Part shown: piece after piece, positions 17,368-26,562 of the stretch
Layout: every line of letters starts with the position of its first letter
Numbering within the stretch: position 1 is the stretch's first letter
NCBI RefSeq assembly: GCF_004011865.1
Contig: NZ_RKLP01000002.1
Coordinates: forward strand, 496,001-560,000
Origin: Prescottella agglutinans
Lineage (GTDB): Bacteria; Actinomycetota; Actinomycetes; Mycobacteriales; Mycobacteriaceae
Length of the DNA: 64,000 nt
Reading direction: 5' to 3'
Position numbers and translations under genes: made by a program
Notes under the pieces: generated by a model
The model's input: the letters and a program-made list of their open reading frames with translations, nothing else
What the model was told of the DNA's origin: nothing
Databases searched by the model: none

Positions 17368-18119
17368 CACACGCCTCCCGCCAGGGTGAGGCCGCCGTCG
17401 ACCACGAGCGTCTGCCCGGTGATCCATGCAGCATCGTCCGACGCGAGGAAGGCCACCGCCGCGGCGACGTCCTCGGGCTCCCCGAGACGCCCGAGCGGGT
17501 AGTCGGCGGTCACCCGCTCCTCCCGGCCCTCGAACAGCGGTCCGGCGAACCGCGTCCGCACCACGGCGGGCGCGACCGCGTTGATCCGGAGGGCGGGGCT
17601 GTTCTCCTTCGCCAACTGCGCGGTCAGCCCGATCACCGCGGACTTGCTCACCCCGTACACACCGATGTCCGCAGCCGGGCGCAGACCCGCCACCGACGCG
17701 ATGTTGACCACCGCACCGGGTCCGCTGCCCGCCTGCTCCCGGAACTGGCGGGTCCAGCCGATCACCCCGAGGACGTTGACCCCCAAGGTCTTTCGGGCCG
17801 CGTCGAGATCGGCGTCGAGCACCGGGCCGACCACGGGGTTGATGCCGGTGTTGTTGACCAGCACATCCACGCGCCCGAACGCGGCGGCGGCTCGCTCGAA
17901 GGTCTCGAGCTGATGCGCCTCGTCGTCGGCGTGCCCGGCCACGGCGATCGCCTTCGACGGACCGCCGAGCCGAGCGACGGCCTGGTCCAGCGCATCCTGC
18001 TTGCGCGCAGTGATCACGACGCGGGCGCCCTCGTCGACCAGGCGCTGAGCGACGGCGAGGCCGATCCCCCGACTCGCCCCGGTGACGACCGCGACCCGGT
18101 CCGCGAAGCGGGCCGTCAT
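17367..18119 (-). CDS. SDR-family oxidoreductase
   Basis: 250 residues of the classical SDR type: TGASRGIG for NAD(P) binding, LVNNTG in place of the usual NNAG, catalytic YGVSK and the C-terminal DGGLTL. It probably oxidises a 3-hydroxyacyl-CoA or reduces the ketone. The start overlaps the end of the upstream SDR by ATGA and its stop overlaps the MaoC start. Two adjacent SDRs in one operon suggest two different hydroxyacyl substrates or stereoisomers. Confidence 0.87.
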   Translation of the reverse strand: MTARFADRVAVVTGASRGIGLAVAQRLVDEGARVVITARKQDALDQAVARLGGPSKAIAVAGHADDEAHQLETFERAAAAFGRVDVLVNNTGINPVVGPVLDADLDAARKTLGVNVLGVIGWTRQFREQAGSGPGAVVNIASVAGLRPAADIGVYGVSKSAVIGLTAQLAKENSPALRINAVAPAVVRTRFAGPLFEGREERVTADYPLGRLGEPEDVAAAVAFLASDDAAWITGQTLVVDGGLTLAGGV

Positions 18120-18886
18120 ATCGAGATGCCGCCGTCGACGGGCAGGACCGTGCCGGTGATGTATCCGGCGTTGGCGGACGCGAGGAACGCGACGGCCGCG
18201 GCCATCTCGCGCGGATCGGCGAACCGACCCATCGGCACCTGCGCGATCAGGTCGGCCTTCTTGTCCTCGGGGATCGACGCGATCATGCGGGTCTCGGCGT
18301 TGGGCGAGATCGCGTTGACCGTGACGCCGAAGCGCGCCAGTTCCTTCGCGGCGGTCTTGGTGAAACCGATGATGCCGGCCTTGGCCATCGAGTAGTTCGC
18401 CTGGCCGGGGTTGCCGCGCAGACCGGTGTAGGAGGTGACGTTCACGACGCGGCCGTACCCGCGCTCACGGAAGTGCGGCACGCACGCACGGGTGAAACGG
18501 AAGGTTCCACCGGCGTGGACGGCCATGACCTGCTCGTAGTCGTCGTCGGTGAGCTTCCACAGCACCCGGTCCCGGAGGATGCCGGCGTTGTTGACCAGGA
18601 CGTCGATGCGGCCGGTCTCGGCGATCGCCTGATCGACGACGGCCTGCACAGAGGCGCTGTCACTCACATCGGCCACCGCGGAACGGCATCCGACGTCGGC
18701 GACCGCCTCCACCAAGGCGTCGGCGTCGAAGTCCACCAGGTACACCGTCGCGCCGGCCTCGTGGAAGAACCGACCCAACTCGAGGCCGATCCCCCGGCCG
18801 CCGCCGGTCACGATGACGGTCTGCCCGGCGAAGTCGAACGACACGTTCGACGCGTTCTGCGTCTGGGTAGCAGCGGTTTCGGTCAT
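18116..18886 (-). CDS. SDR-family oxidoreductase, FabG-like
   Basis: 256 residues with VTGGGRGIG, LVNNAGIL, catalytic YSMAK and the C-terminal PVDGG. The sequence resembles FabG-type 3-oxoacyl reductases. The ATG at 18886 overlaps the thiolase stop by one base (TGATG), so the start is well fixed. In this operon it most likely acts on the 3-hydroxy/3-oxoacyl-CoA step that feeds the thiolase. Confidence 0.88.
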   Translation of the reverse strand: MTETAATQTQNASNVSFDFAGQTVIVTGGGRGIGLELGRFFHEAGATVYLVDFDADALVEAVADVGCRSAVADVSDSASVQAVVDQAIAETGRIDVLVNNAGILRDRVLWKLTDDDYEQVMAVHAGGTFRFTRACVPHFRERGYGRVVNVTSYTGLRGNPGQANYSMAKAGIIGFTKTAAKELARFGVTVNAISPNAETRMIASIPEDKKADLIAQVPMGRFADPREMAAAVAFLASANAGYITGTVLPVDGGISI

Positions 18887-20109
18887 CAGCTGAGCCTTTC
18901 GAAGATGATTGCCATGCCCTGTCCACCACCGATGCACATGGTTTCCAGGCCGAACTGGAGATCACGCTCCTGGAGGGAGTGCAGCAGAGTGGTGGTGATG
19001 CGGGCGCCGGTCGCACCGAACGGATGCCCCAGGGCGATGCCGCCGCCGTTGACGTTGAGCTTGTCGATGTCGATACCGAGGTCGCGGTACGACGGGATCA
19101 CCTGCGCCGCAAACGCTTCGTTGATCTCGGCCAGATCGATGTCGGAGATCGACAGGCCCGCCTTCGCGAGGGCTCGACGCGACGCCTCGACCGGACCGAG
19201 GCCCATGATCTCGGGCGACAGGCCACTCACGGCGGTGGACACCACCCGGGCGAGCGGGGTCAGCCCGAGTTCGGCGGCCTTGCGGTCGCTCATCACGACG
19301 AGCGCCGCGGCACCGTCGTTGAGCGGGCAGGCGTTGCCGGCGGTGACGGTGCCGTTGTCGCGGAACACCGTCCGGAGTCCGGACAGCTTCTCGACCGTCG
19401 TCCCGGCGCGCGGGCCGTCGTCGGTGCGCACGACCGTGCCGTCGGCGAGCGTGACCGGAGTGATCTCACGGTCGAAGAAGCCGTCGGCGATGGCCTTCTC
19501 CGCCAACTGCTGTGAGCGAGCGGCGAATTCGTCCTGCTCCTGGCGGCTGATGCCACGGAAGGTGGCGACGTTCTCGGCCGTCTGCCCCATCGTGATGTAG
19601 ACGTCCGGCAAGGCGCCAGCGCCACGGGGATCGGTCCAGGTCTCGTTCGTCTGGGCCAGGCGCGCCGTCCGCTCCTGGGCCTGCGCGAAGATCGGGTTCT
19701 GGAGGTCCACGTCACCTGCGCCGACCCCGTTCTGCTGGGGGTACCGCGAAACGCACTCGACACCGGCCGAGACGAACACGTCGCCGTCGCCGGCCTTGAT
19801 GGCGTTGAACGCCATGCGCGTGGTCTGCACGCTCGACGCGCAGGCCCGGTTCACCGTGACCGCCGGGACGGCGTCCATCCCCAACTGCACCGCGACCCGC
19901 CGCGCGATGTTCTCGCTCTGCTCGCCCGTGTGCTCCCACGCACCGAGGTAGAGGTCGTCGACCGTGTTCGGATCGAGCGCGGGAACCTTGTCCAGGGCGG
20001 CCCGAACCATCTGTGCGGCAAGATCGTCCGGACGAACGCCCGCCAACGATCCCTTTCCGGCCCGCCCGATGGGCGAGCGCGCGGTTGCAACGATGACCGC
20101 TTCGGTCAT
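18886..20109 (-). CDS. Acetyl-CoA acyltransferase (thiolase, FadA type)
   Basis: 407 residues with the three thiolase motifs: nucleophilic Cys90 in NRACASSVQ, GHPFGATGA with the catalytic His, and CIGGGQG with the second Cys. It cleaves 3-oxoacyl-CoA to acetyl-CoA and a shortened acyl-CoA. The ATG at 20109 is the natural start (MTEAVIVATARSPIG); the longer frame reads through the ribosome site. It is 38 bases from the acyl-CoA dehydrogenase. The chain length or ring substrate cannot be told from sequence. Confidence 0.93.
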   Translation of the reverse strand: MTEAVIVATARSPIGRAGKGSLAGVRPDDLAAQMVRAALDKVPALDPNTVDDLYLGAWEHTGEQSENIARRVAVQLGMDAVPAVTVNRACASSVQTTRMAFNAIKAGDGDVFVSAGVECVSRYPQQNGVGAGDVDLQNPIFAQAQERTARLAQTNETWTDPRGAGALPDVYITMGQTAENVATFRGISRQEQDEFAARSQQLAEKAIADGFFDREITPVTLADGTVVRTDDGPRAGTTVEKLSGLRTVFRDNGTVTAGNACPLNDGAAALVVMSDRKAAELGLTPLARVVSTAVSGLSPEIMGLGPVEASRRALAKAGLSISDIDLAEINEAFAAQVIPSYRDLGIDIDKLNVNGGGIALGHPFGATGARITTTLLHSLQERDLQFGLETMCIGGGQGMAIIFERLS

Positions 20110-20147
20110 GATGTGCGTTCCTTTCCACCGGCTGACGCCGGGTCGGG

Positions 20148-21293
20148 TCACAGCGCGAGGTCGCGCCCGATGATTTCCTTCATGATTTCGTTGGAACCGG
20201 CCCAGATCTTCGTGACGCGGGCATCCATCCAGGCGCGGGCGACGCGGTATTCACGCATGTACCCGTACCCGCCGTGCAGCTGCACGCAGTGGTCGAGCAC
20301 CTCGTTCTGCACCTGCGCCGACCACCACTTCGCCTTGGCCGCGTCCACCGCGCTCAGGCCGGAGTTCGAGTGCTCGGCGACGGCCGCGTCGATGTAGGCC
20401 TCCGCCACCTCGATCTTCGTGACCAGCTCGGCGAGCAGGAACTTGTTGTGCTGGAACGACCCGATCGAGCTGCCGAACGCCTTCCGCTCCTTGACGTACT
20501 CGATCGTCTCGAGCAGGATCTGCTTGGCGTGCGCGATGTTCGCGACCGCCGCGCCGATCCGCTCCTGCGGGAGACGCTCCATCATCGCCACGAATCCCAT
20601 GCCGGGCTCGCCGAGCAGCGCGTCGGCGGGCAGTCGCACGTCGTCGAAGAACAGCTCGGCGGTGTCGGCCTCCGGCTGTCCGACCTTGTCGAGCTTGCGT
20701 CCACGCTCGAAGCCGGGGAGCGAGGCATCGACGAGGAAGAGGCTGATGCCCTTCGAGCGCTTCGTCGGGTCGGTGCGGGCGGCGACGACGACGACGTCGG
20801 CGGTGTACCCGTTCGTGATGAAGGTCTTGGCGCCGTTGAGGATCCAGTCGGAGCCGTCCCGCACGGCGGAGGACTTGAGGTTCGCCAGGTCCGAACCGCC
20901 GGACGGTTCGGTCATGCCGATGGCGGCGACAGCCTCGCCCGCGGCCATCCGGGGCAGCCACTGCTGCTTCTGGTTCTCGGAGGCGAGGTCGACGACGTAC
21001 GGCGTCACGATGTCGAAGTGGATGCCGAACGCGGAGCCCAGTGCCGCGTTGACGGCGGACAGCTCCTCGGTGGCGACGGCGTTGAACCGGTAGTCCCCCG
21101 CCTCGCCGCCGCCGTACACCTCGGGGATCTCGAGTCCGAGAATCCCCTGCTTGCCGGCCTCGTGCCACACCTCTCGCGGGATCAACCGGTTCTCGGCGTA
21201 GGACTCGACGTTCGGAACCACGTCGCGGGCCAGGAAATCGCGGACGGACGCACGGAACTGCTCGTGATCCTCGGTGAAAATTGCTCTCTTCAC
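20148..21293 (-). CDS. Acyl-CoA dehydrogenase
   Basis: 381 residues, full length for the family. Features seen are EPSGGSDLANL and WILNGAKTFITNG in the flavin-binding middle domain and LHGGYGYMREY with WAGSNEIMKEIIGR at the C-terminus. It should desaturate an acyl-CoA as the first step of beta-oxidation. The start is GTG after AAGGG. It is the first gene of the operon, divergent from a TetR gene, with a perfect operator-like palindrome 33 bases upstream. Confidence 0.93.
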   Translation of the reverse strand: MKRAIFTEDHEQFRASVRDFLARDVVPNVESYAENRLIPREVWHEAGKQGILGLEIPEVYGGGEAGDYRFNAVATEELSAVNAALGSAFGIHFDIVTPYVVDLASENQKQQWLPRMAAGEAVAAIGMTEPSGGSDLANLKSSAVRDGSDWILNGAKTFITNGYTADVVVVAARTDPTKRSKGISLFLVDASLPGFERGRKLDKVGQPEADTAELFFDDVRLPADALLGEPGMGFVAMMERLPQERIGAAVANIAHAKQILLETIEYVKERKAFGSSIGSFQHNKFLLAELVTKIEVAEAYIDAAVAEHSNSGLSAVDAAKAKWWSAQVQNEVLDHCVQLHGGYGYMREYRVARAWMDARVTKIWAGSNEIMKEIIGRDLAL

Positions 21294-21325
21294 TTCAACA
21301 CCCTTTCCGACTCAACCTCGTTCGG

Positions 21326-21341
21326 CTAAGCGTTCGCTTAG
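21326..21341. promoter_or_regulatory. TetR-type operator, 16-base palindrome
   Basis: CTAAGCGTTCGCTTAG is a perfect inverted repeat between the divergent acyl-CoA dehydrogenase operon and the TetR gene. It lies 32 bases from the first start and about 78 from the second, well placed to control both. Confidence 0.8.
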
Positions 21342-21418
21342 TGTGCGGGTACGGTGTGAGAATGTCAACGCGAGCCCGTCGACAGCGGGTCGACGGATGC
21401 CGCGGAGGGTCGGAACAC

Positions 21419-22042
21419 ATGTCATCGCGAACAGGGGCCCGAGCAGGGGCGACGGAAACGGAACGCCCGACCGGCGAAGCCGAGCAGCGCCTGCTCGACG
21501 CGGCGCGCGACGCATTCGCCGCGAAGGGGTACCACGGCACGAGCACCCGCGAGATCGCCGCGGGGGCCGGCATGAGCCCGGCCGCGATGTACATCCACTT
21601 CCGGTCCAAGCAGGACGTGCTGGCGCGGCTGAGCCTCACCGGACACGTCGCGGCGCTCAGCGCGATCCGCTCCGGTGCCGAGGTCTCGGGATCACCCACG
21701 AAACGCCTGCGTGCGACCGTTTACGCCTTCGCGCACTGGCACGCCGAGAATCACACGGCGGGGCGGGTGGTGCAGTACGAACTGGCCGCACTGGACGAGG
21801 AGAACCACGCCCAGGTCGTGCAACTGCGCCGCGACATCGTCGCCACGATGCGCGACATCGTCTCCGAGGGCACGCGCGACGGCGAGTTCGCGGTCGCCGA
21901 CATCGACGCCACGACGCTGGCCGTGCTGTCGCTGTGCATCGACACGGTGCGGTGGTATCCGTCCCGGGAACTGCACACCCCCGAGGCCGTCGGCACGGCC
22001 TTCGCCGCGCTGGCCGAGCGGATGGTCAAGGCGAACGATTGA
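21419..22042 (+). CDS. TetR-family repressor of the beta-oxidation operon
   Basis: 207 residues from the ATG at 21419, which has a GGAGGG site nine bases upstream; an ATG at 21362 would add 19 residues. The helix-turn-helix is in the first ~70 residues (TREIAAGAGMSPAAMYIHF). The C-terminal ligand domain is unassigned, but divergence from an acyl-CoA dehydrogenase operon suggests an acyl-CoA ligand. The palindrome at 21326-21341 is its likely operator. Confidence 0.88.
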   Translation: MSSRTGARAGATETERPTGEAEQRLLDAARDAFAAKGYHGTSTREIAAGAGMSPAAMYIHFRSKQDVLARLSLTGHVAALSAIRSGAEVSGSPTKRLRATVYAFAHWHAENHTAGRVVQYELAALDEENHAQVVQLRRDIVATMRDIVSEGTRDGEFAVADIDATTLAVLSLCIDTVRWYPSRELHTPEAVGTAFAALAERMVKAND

Positions 22043-22055
22043 ACGAAGTGCGTGC

Positions 22056-22099
22056 CTTACGTCCTGAGCGATCGCTCAGGACGTAAGCGATCGCTCAGG
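22056..22099. repeat. Nested palindromes resembling the TetR operator
   Basis: A perfect 32-base palindrome (22056-22087) sits between the convergent TetR and glycosidase genes. Its core CTGAGCGATCGCTCAG differs from the operator at 21326 in only three positions. A 14-base direct copy, AGCGATCGCTCAGG, occurs at 22067-22080 and again at 22086-22099, the last running into the stop of the glycosidase. It may be a bidirectional terminator, extra operators, or both. Confidence 0.75.
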
Positions 22100-23555
22100 C
22101 GAGCGTGACCGAGTACGCCCCGTCCGCGTGGGCCGTCAGACGCCAACCGCCGTCGATGCGGGTCCACTCCACGTCGGTGAGGTTCGTGGTCTCCGGGCGC
22201 GGCTGCTCGGCACCCGGGTACCACGCCTCCACCCGCCCGGTCCCGGTGCCAGCGAAGCCCTGCGCCGTCACCTCGGTGAGGCCCGGCACCGCCCGCGGGT
22301 AGGCGCGGGCGAGTTCCTCCGCGAATCCGGCGACGAGTCCCTGCTCTTCACCCGACGGACAGTCCATGCGATTGAGGTTGCCCTGCGGCTTGCCGGTGTT
22401 GCCGTCCTTCACCGCGTGCGGGTCACCGCACGCCTGGGTCCACGACCACCACGCGCCCCCGATCCGATGGGTGTTCATCGCATCGACGAACCGGCCGACG
22501 TCGCCGGCCTGGTCTTCCGGCTCACCGAACCAGCCCCACTCGCCGGTCCACAGCGGTGCGCCGTACCAGTCCGCCGCCTGCGAGGCGATCCGGAAGCCGT
22601 CTTCGATCGAGGGGAATTCGTTGCTGACGTTGATCGACTGGCTGTAGAGGTGCGGCGAGAACACGACGAGCGGATCGGCGAGATAGTGCCGCGGCGGCAA
22701 CGCATCGAATCCGAAAGCCGACCAGAGCGCGCTGGGCTCGAAGATCACCAGGTGCTGGAAACCGCCCGTCTCGGCCTGCCGGATGGCCGCGATCGCACGC
22801 TGGTAAAAGCGCCCGATCTGGTCTGCCGCGGTGAACGGGTCGCGCAGACCGGGGTTCGGTTCGTTGAGCAGGTCGTAGCCCACCACCGCGGGCTCGTCCT
22901 TGAACTCTGCGGCCAGTCGCGCCCAGGTCTGCACCAGGTGGCCCTGCACGCCCTGTTCGTCGTCGTAGAACGCCTGGAACGCCCGGGCGACCGCCGGCGA
23001 CGCCTCCCGCTGACCGCCGATGTTGCACGTCGTCCACCCGCCGGTGAGCGTCGCCCACTCGGGAGCCCCGTCCCACCCGATGCCGCGCTGCAGGAGCGGC
23101 GGGCAGTCCTGCCCCTCCGGCGTTCCCACGTACGGGCCCCACGCGTCCTGGTGCATGTCGAGGACGGTGTAGATGCCGTTGTCCTTCGCGTCCTGAACGG
23201 CCTGGCGGACCCGGCCGACGTACGCGGCGTCGAAGGCACCCGGGGTCGGCTCGAGCGCCGACCACGCGACGTTCAGCCGCACGACGTTGAAGCCGAGCGC
23301 CGCCATGCCTTCGAAGTCCGTCCGGTCCAGCGGCGCGACCGTCGGCAGCCCGGTCCCGTTGGACGCGTAGTCGTTGAGCCCGTTGGCGTTGGCGCCGCGC
23401 AGCAGCACCGTCCGCCCCTCGACGTCCTTGATCGTGCCGTCGACCACCGTCAGCTGCGGCAGCGTCCAACCTTCCTCGACCGGGGCCGCCTCCGCCGCAG
23501 GAACGGCGGTCTGCAAGGTCAGTACCGTCAGGGCAGTCAACAGCAGCGCGCGCAA
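22095..23555 (-). CDS. Secreted GH5 endoglycosylceramidase-like glycosidase
   Basis: About 486 residues from a TTG at 23555, chosen because AGGAAGG lies just upstream and the protein then begins with a clean signal peptide (MRALLLTALTVLTLQTAV). The GH5 catalytic acid is in YDLLNEPNPG and the nucleophile in LWTGEWGWF. The order and the LRGANANGLND and NVVRLNVAWSALEP motifs resemble the endoglycoceramidases known from Rhodococcus, which release glycans from glycosphingolipids. A C-terminal beta domain follows. The much longer open frame on this strand is an artefact of base composition. Confidence 0.85.
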   Translation of the reverse strand: MRALLLTALTVLTLQTAVPAAEAAPVEEGWTLPQLTVVDGTIKDVEGRTVLLRGANANGLNDYASNGTGLPTVAPLDRTDFEGMAALGFNVVRLNVAWSALEPTPGAFDAAYVGRVRQAVQDAKDNGIYTVLDMHQDAWGPYVGTPEGQDCPPLLQRGIGWDGAPEWATLTGGWTTCNIGGQREASPAVARAFQAFYDDEQGVQGHLVQTWARLAAEFKDEPAVVGYDLLNEPNPGLRDPFTAADQIGRFYQRAIAAIRQAETGGFQHLVIFEPSALWSAFGFDALPPRHYLADPLVVFSPHLYSQSINVSNEFPSIEDGFRIASQAADWYGAPLWTGEWGWFGEPEDQAGDVGRFVDAMNTHRIGGAWWSWTQACGDPHAVKDGNTGKPQGNLNRMDCPSGEEQGLVAGFAEELARAYPRAVPGLTEVTAQGFAGTGTGRVEAWYPGAEQPRPETTNLTDVEWTRIDGGWRLTAHADGAYSVTLA

Positions 23556-23778
23556 GGGGGGCCTTCCTGTACAAGCGTCCAACTTTCGCGCGAGCCTAGC
23601 CTGAATCGGTCCACTTCGTGGGCGATTCGCGTCTTTCCATCGCAGCCGAACGGTCTCGGCGCGATGCCTCGTCGCGCCGCGTCCCCCGCACACGTCACCG
23701 CCACGGCGCCGGGGCTTGACCGGGACCACCCCCGCTTGGTGCGATTGATCAAAGGTGCGCACCGGCGCAGGAGGACCC

Positions 23779-23817
23779 ATGGACGGAACTCGGCCCAGTT
23801 CGATCGGCACGCGATGA
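23779..23817 (+). CDS. 12-codon leader ORF coupled to the P-type ATPase
   Basis: MDGTRPSSIGTR followed by TGA. Its ATG has a much better ribosome site (CAGGAGGACCC) than the ATPase, whose own ATG has none. Its stop TGA overlaps the ATPase start as ATGA. The arrangement suggests that ribosomes translating the leader restart at the ATPase. It could simply deliver ribosomes or could be a regulatory leader; no obvious rare-codon run is seen. Confidence 0.5.
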   Translation: MDGTRPSSIGTR

Positions 23818-26555
23818 CCGCCGCCGAGGCGTGGCACACCCGCGACATCGACGTCGTGGTGGCCGAATTCGGCACCGACACGCAGACCGGGCTGACAAGT
23901 GACGAGGCGGCGGTTCGGCAGGACCGCTACGGCCCCAACGTGATCGTCTCCGCGCCGAGCCCCTCCGTCTGGGCGGTCGCGCTGCGACAGTTGCGGGATC
24001 CGATGAACCTCATGCTCGTGGCCGTCGTCGTCGTCAGCCTCGTCATCTCCGAGGTGCCGACGGCGATCGTGGTCGCGGTTCTGGTCGTGCTGAACGTCGT
24101 GCTGGGCACACGACAGGAGGTGAAGGCCCGCGCCAGCGTCGACGCCCTCGCGAAGATGCAGACCCCACAGGCCCGGGTGGTGCGGGACGGCGCGGTCGTC
24201 GCACTCGACGCGACCGGCCTCGTCCCCGGAGACATCGTCGCGCTCGAGGCCGGCGACATCGTGCCGGCGGACGGCCGGCTGGTTGCGTCGACGACCCTGG
24301 AGACGCAGGAGGCCGCGCTGACCGGCGAGAGCACCCCGGTCGCGAAGGACACCCGGACGTTGGACGATGCCGATGCACCGCTCGGCGACCGCAGCAACAT
24401 GGCCTTCCAGAACACCTCGGTCACGCGCGGCACCGCCACCATCGTGGTCACCGAGACCGGCATGCACACCGAGATGGGTCGCATCGCGTCGATGCTGTCG
24501 GCCGTCGCGCCGAGCAAGTCCCCCCTGCAGCGCGAATTGGACTCGCTCACCAAGGTGCTCGGCATCATCGCGTGGACAGCGGTGGCGATCATCGTCGCGA
24601 TCGGCGTGGTTCGCGGACAGGACGTCACGACGGTCCTGCTGCTGGGCATCTCGATGGGCGTATCCGCGATCCCGACCGGTCTTCCGACGTTCGTGCAGGC
24701 GATGCTCGCCTACGGGGCGCGGCAGCTGGCCGATGCCAAGGCCGTCGTCAAGAACCTCACCGACGTCGAGACGCTCGGCGCGACCAGTGCGATCAACTCC
24801 GACAAGACCGGCACGCTGACGATGAACCAGATGACGGTGCGGTCGCTGTACTTCCGCGGCCGGTGGTTCACGGTCGACGGCGTCGGGTACGACAAGTCGG
24901 GGGCAATCACCCACGTTGCGGGCGAACCGGTCCCGGACTTCACCCTGCTCGCGTACGGGCTCTGCCTCGACAGCGACGCCGTCGTCTCCGACAGCGGGGA
25001 GGTCGTCGGCGATCCGACCGAGGCCGCGCTGGTGGTGCTGGCGGCGAAGATGGGCGCCGACGCACCGCTCACCAGGCGGACGTATCCCCGCGTGGCCGAG
25101 GTGCCGTTCGACTCCGCGTACAAGTTCATGGCGACGTTCCATCACCTCCCGGTCGACGGAACCACGTCTTTCCTGGAAGTCGTCAAGGGCGGACCCGACG
25201 TCGTCCTCGACCGGTGCACGAGGGCCTTCCGCCCGGACGGAAGTCGGATACCGATCGACGACGTACGAGAAGATCTGCTGGCCGCGAATCGCACCATGTC
25301 CGAAAAGGGGCTGCGCGTACTGGCCTTCGCCGCACGACAACTCGACGGCGAGGACGAGGACGCCGTGCGACACGACCCCATGTCGTTCGTCACCGACCTC
25401 ACGTTCGTCGGGATGGTCGGCATCATCGACCCGCTCCGACCGGAGGCCGTGAAAGCGGTCCGCACCGCACACGGGGCCGGCATCGAGGTCCGCATGATCA
25501 CCGGTGACCACGCCATCACGGCGGCCGCGATCGGGGCCGAACTCGGACTGGGGCCGGGCGCGATCGGCGGTGCCGAACTCCAGGCGATGACCGACGAGGA
25601 ACTGACCGCCGCCCTTCCGCGCCTCCACGTGTTCGGCCGCGTCACGCCGCAGGACAAACTCCGCCTGGCCGACGTCATGCAACGCAGTGGCGCGATCGTG
25701 GCGATGACCGGGGACGCCGTGAACGACGCCGCCGCGCTGAAGAAGGCCGACATCGGTGTCGCGATGGGGTCCGGCAGCGAAGTCACCAAGCAGGCCGGCC
25801 GGATGATCCTCACCGACGACAACTTCGGAACCCTGATCACTGCAATCCGTCTGGGCCGCAGCATCTACGACAAGATCGTGTCGTACATCCGATACCAGAT
25901 GGCCAAGCTGTTCTCACTGGTGCTGCTGTTCCTCGTCGCGAGCGTCTTCGACATCAACGACGGTGTGGCCCTCACACCACTGATGGTGCTGTTCCAGCAC
26001 TTCTTCATCACGCTGTTTCCGGTGGCCGTGATCATGGCCGACCCGTCGCCACCGCATCTGATGGACAAGCCCCCGCGTGACCCTGCGGTGCCGATCACCA
26101 ACCGCCGGTCCATCGGCCAGTGGTTCGCGTACGGGGTGCTCCAGTTCGCGGTCGCCCTGGCCGCGATGCTCACCGCGCCGGGCGAGATGAGCACCACCGA
26201 AGCGAACGTGCCGATGACGATGACGTTCGTGGTGCTGTCGTTCGGTTCGATCCTCGGCGGACTGGTGATGCGGCGCGATCCGGAATCCGGTCTCGCACCG
26301 CCGATTCTGGGTGCGGTCAGGATCCTGTCGATCGCCGCCGTCATCACGGTGTTCGCCGTCGAGATCGGGTTCCTCCAGGATCTGCTCCTGACGACGTCCC
26401 TGACCGGACGACAGTGGCTCGCGTGCATCGGATGGTCACTGATCGTTCCGGTCGTCATCGAGGCCGAGAAGGCACTTCGACGCCGGCGGTGGACGGGGAC
26501 CCCGATACCCCGTCCCACCGCCGACGTCGTCGCACCCGAGCGCGCCCGGTTGTGA
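23814..26555 (+). CDS. P2-like cation-transporting P-type ATPase
   Basis: 913 residues. Seen in order: an N-terminal cation ATPase domain, paired helices near 60-105, the actuator LTGEST, the fourth helix, phosphorylation site SDKTGTLT, MITGDH, MTGDAVNDAAAL and six C-terminal helices. The overall plan is that of Ca2+-type P2 pumps, but the fourth-helix motif reads IPTGLP instead of PEGLP, so a key ion-binding glutamate is replaced. The ion is therefore uncertain. The ATG at 23814 has no ribosome site of its own and overlaps a 12-codon leader ORF. Confidence 0.87.
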   Translation: MTAAEAWHTRDIDVVVAEFGTDTQTGLTSDEAAVRQDRYGPNVIVSAPSPSVWAVALRQLRDPMNLMLVAVVVVSLVISEVPTAIVVAVLVVLNVVLGTRQEVKARASVDALAKMQTPQARVVRDGAVVALDATGLVPGDIVALEAGDIVPADGRLVASTTLETQEAALTGESTPVAKDTRTLDDADAPLGDRSNMAFQNTSVTRGTATIVVTETGMHTEMGRIASMLSAVAPSKSPLQRELDSLTKVLGIIAWTAVAIIVAIGVVRGQDVTTVLLLGISMGVSAIPTGLPTFVQAMLAYGARQLADAKAVVKNLTDVETLGATSAINSDKTGTLTMNQMTVRSLYFRGRWFTVDGVGYDKSGAITHVAGEPVPDFTLLAYGLCLDSDAVVSDSGEVVGDPTEAALVVLAAKMGADAPLTRRTYPRVAEVPFDSAYKFMATFHHLPVDGTTSFLEVVKGGPDVVLDRCTRAFRPDGSRIPIDDVREDLLAANRTMSEKGLRVLAFAARQLDGEDEDAVRHDPMSFVTDLTFVGMVGIIDPLRPEAVKAVRTAHGAGIEVRMITGDHAITAAAIGAELGLGPGAIGGAELQAMTDEELTAALPRLHVFGRVTPQDKLRLADVMQRSGAIVAMTGDAVNDAAALKKADIGVAMGSGSEVTKQAGRMILTDDNFGTLITAIRLGRSIYDKIVSYIRYQMAKLFSLVLLFLVASVFDINDGVALTPLMVLFQHFFITLFPVAVIMADPSPPHLMDKPPRDPAVPITNRRSIGQWFAYGVLQFAVALAAMLTAPGEMSTTEANVPMTMTFVVLSFGSILGGLVMRRDPESGLAPPILGAVRILSIAAVITVFAVEIGFLQDLLLTTSLTGRQWLACIGWSLIVPVVIEAEKALRRRRWTGTPIPRPTADVVAPERARL

Positions 26556-26562
26556 TTGCGTA

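Noticed and set aside
23586-23606. Possible second IdeR box around AGCCTAGCCTGAA
   Set aside because: It matches the consensus at about half the positions only and has no clear promoter, so it is too weak to report.
22095-25682. Minus-strand ORF of 1195 codons
   Set aside because: Only the part from the TTG at 23555 has a ribosome site, signal peptide and GH5 motifs; the rest is antisense to the ATPase.
22128-26555. Plus-strand ORF of 1475 codons
   Set aside because: The first part is antisense to the GH5 gene and has no recognisable motif; the ATPase starts at 23814.
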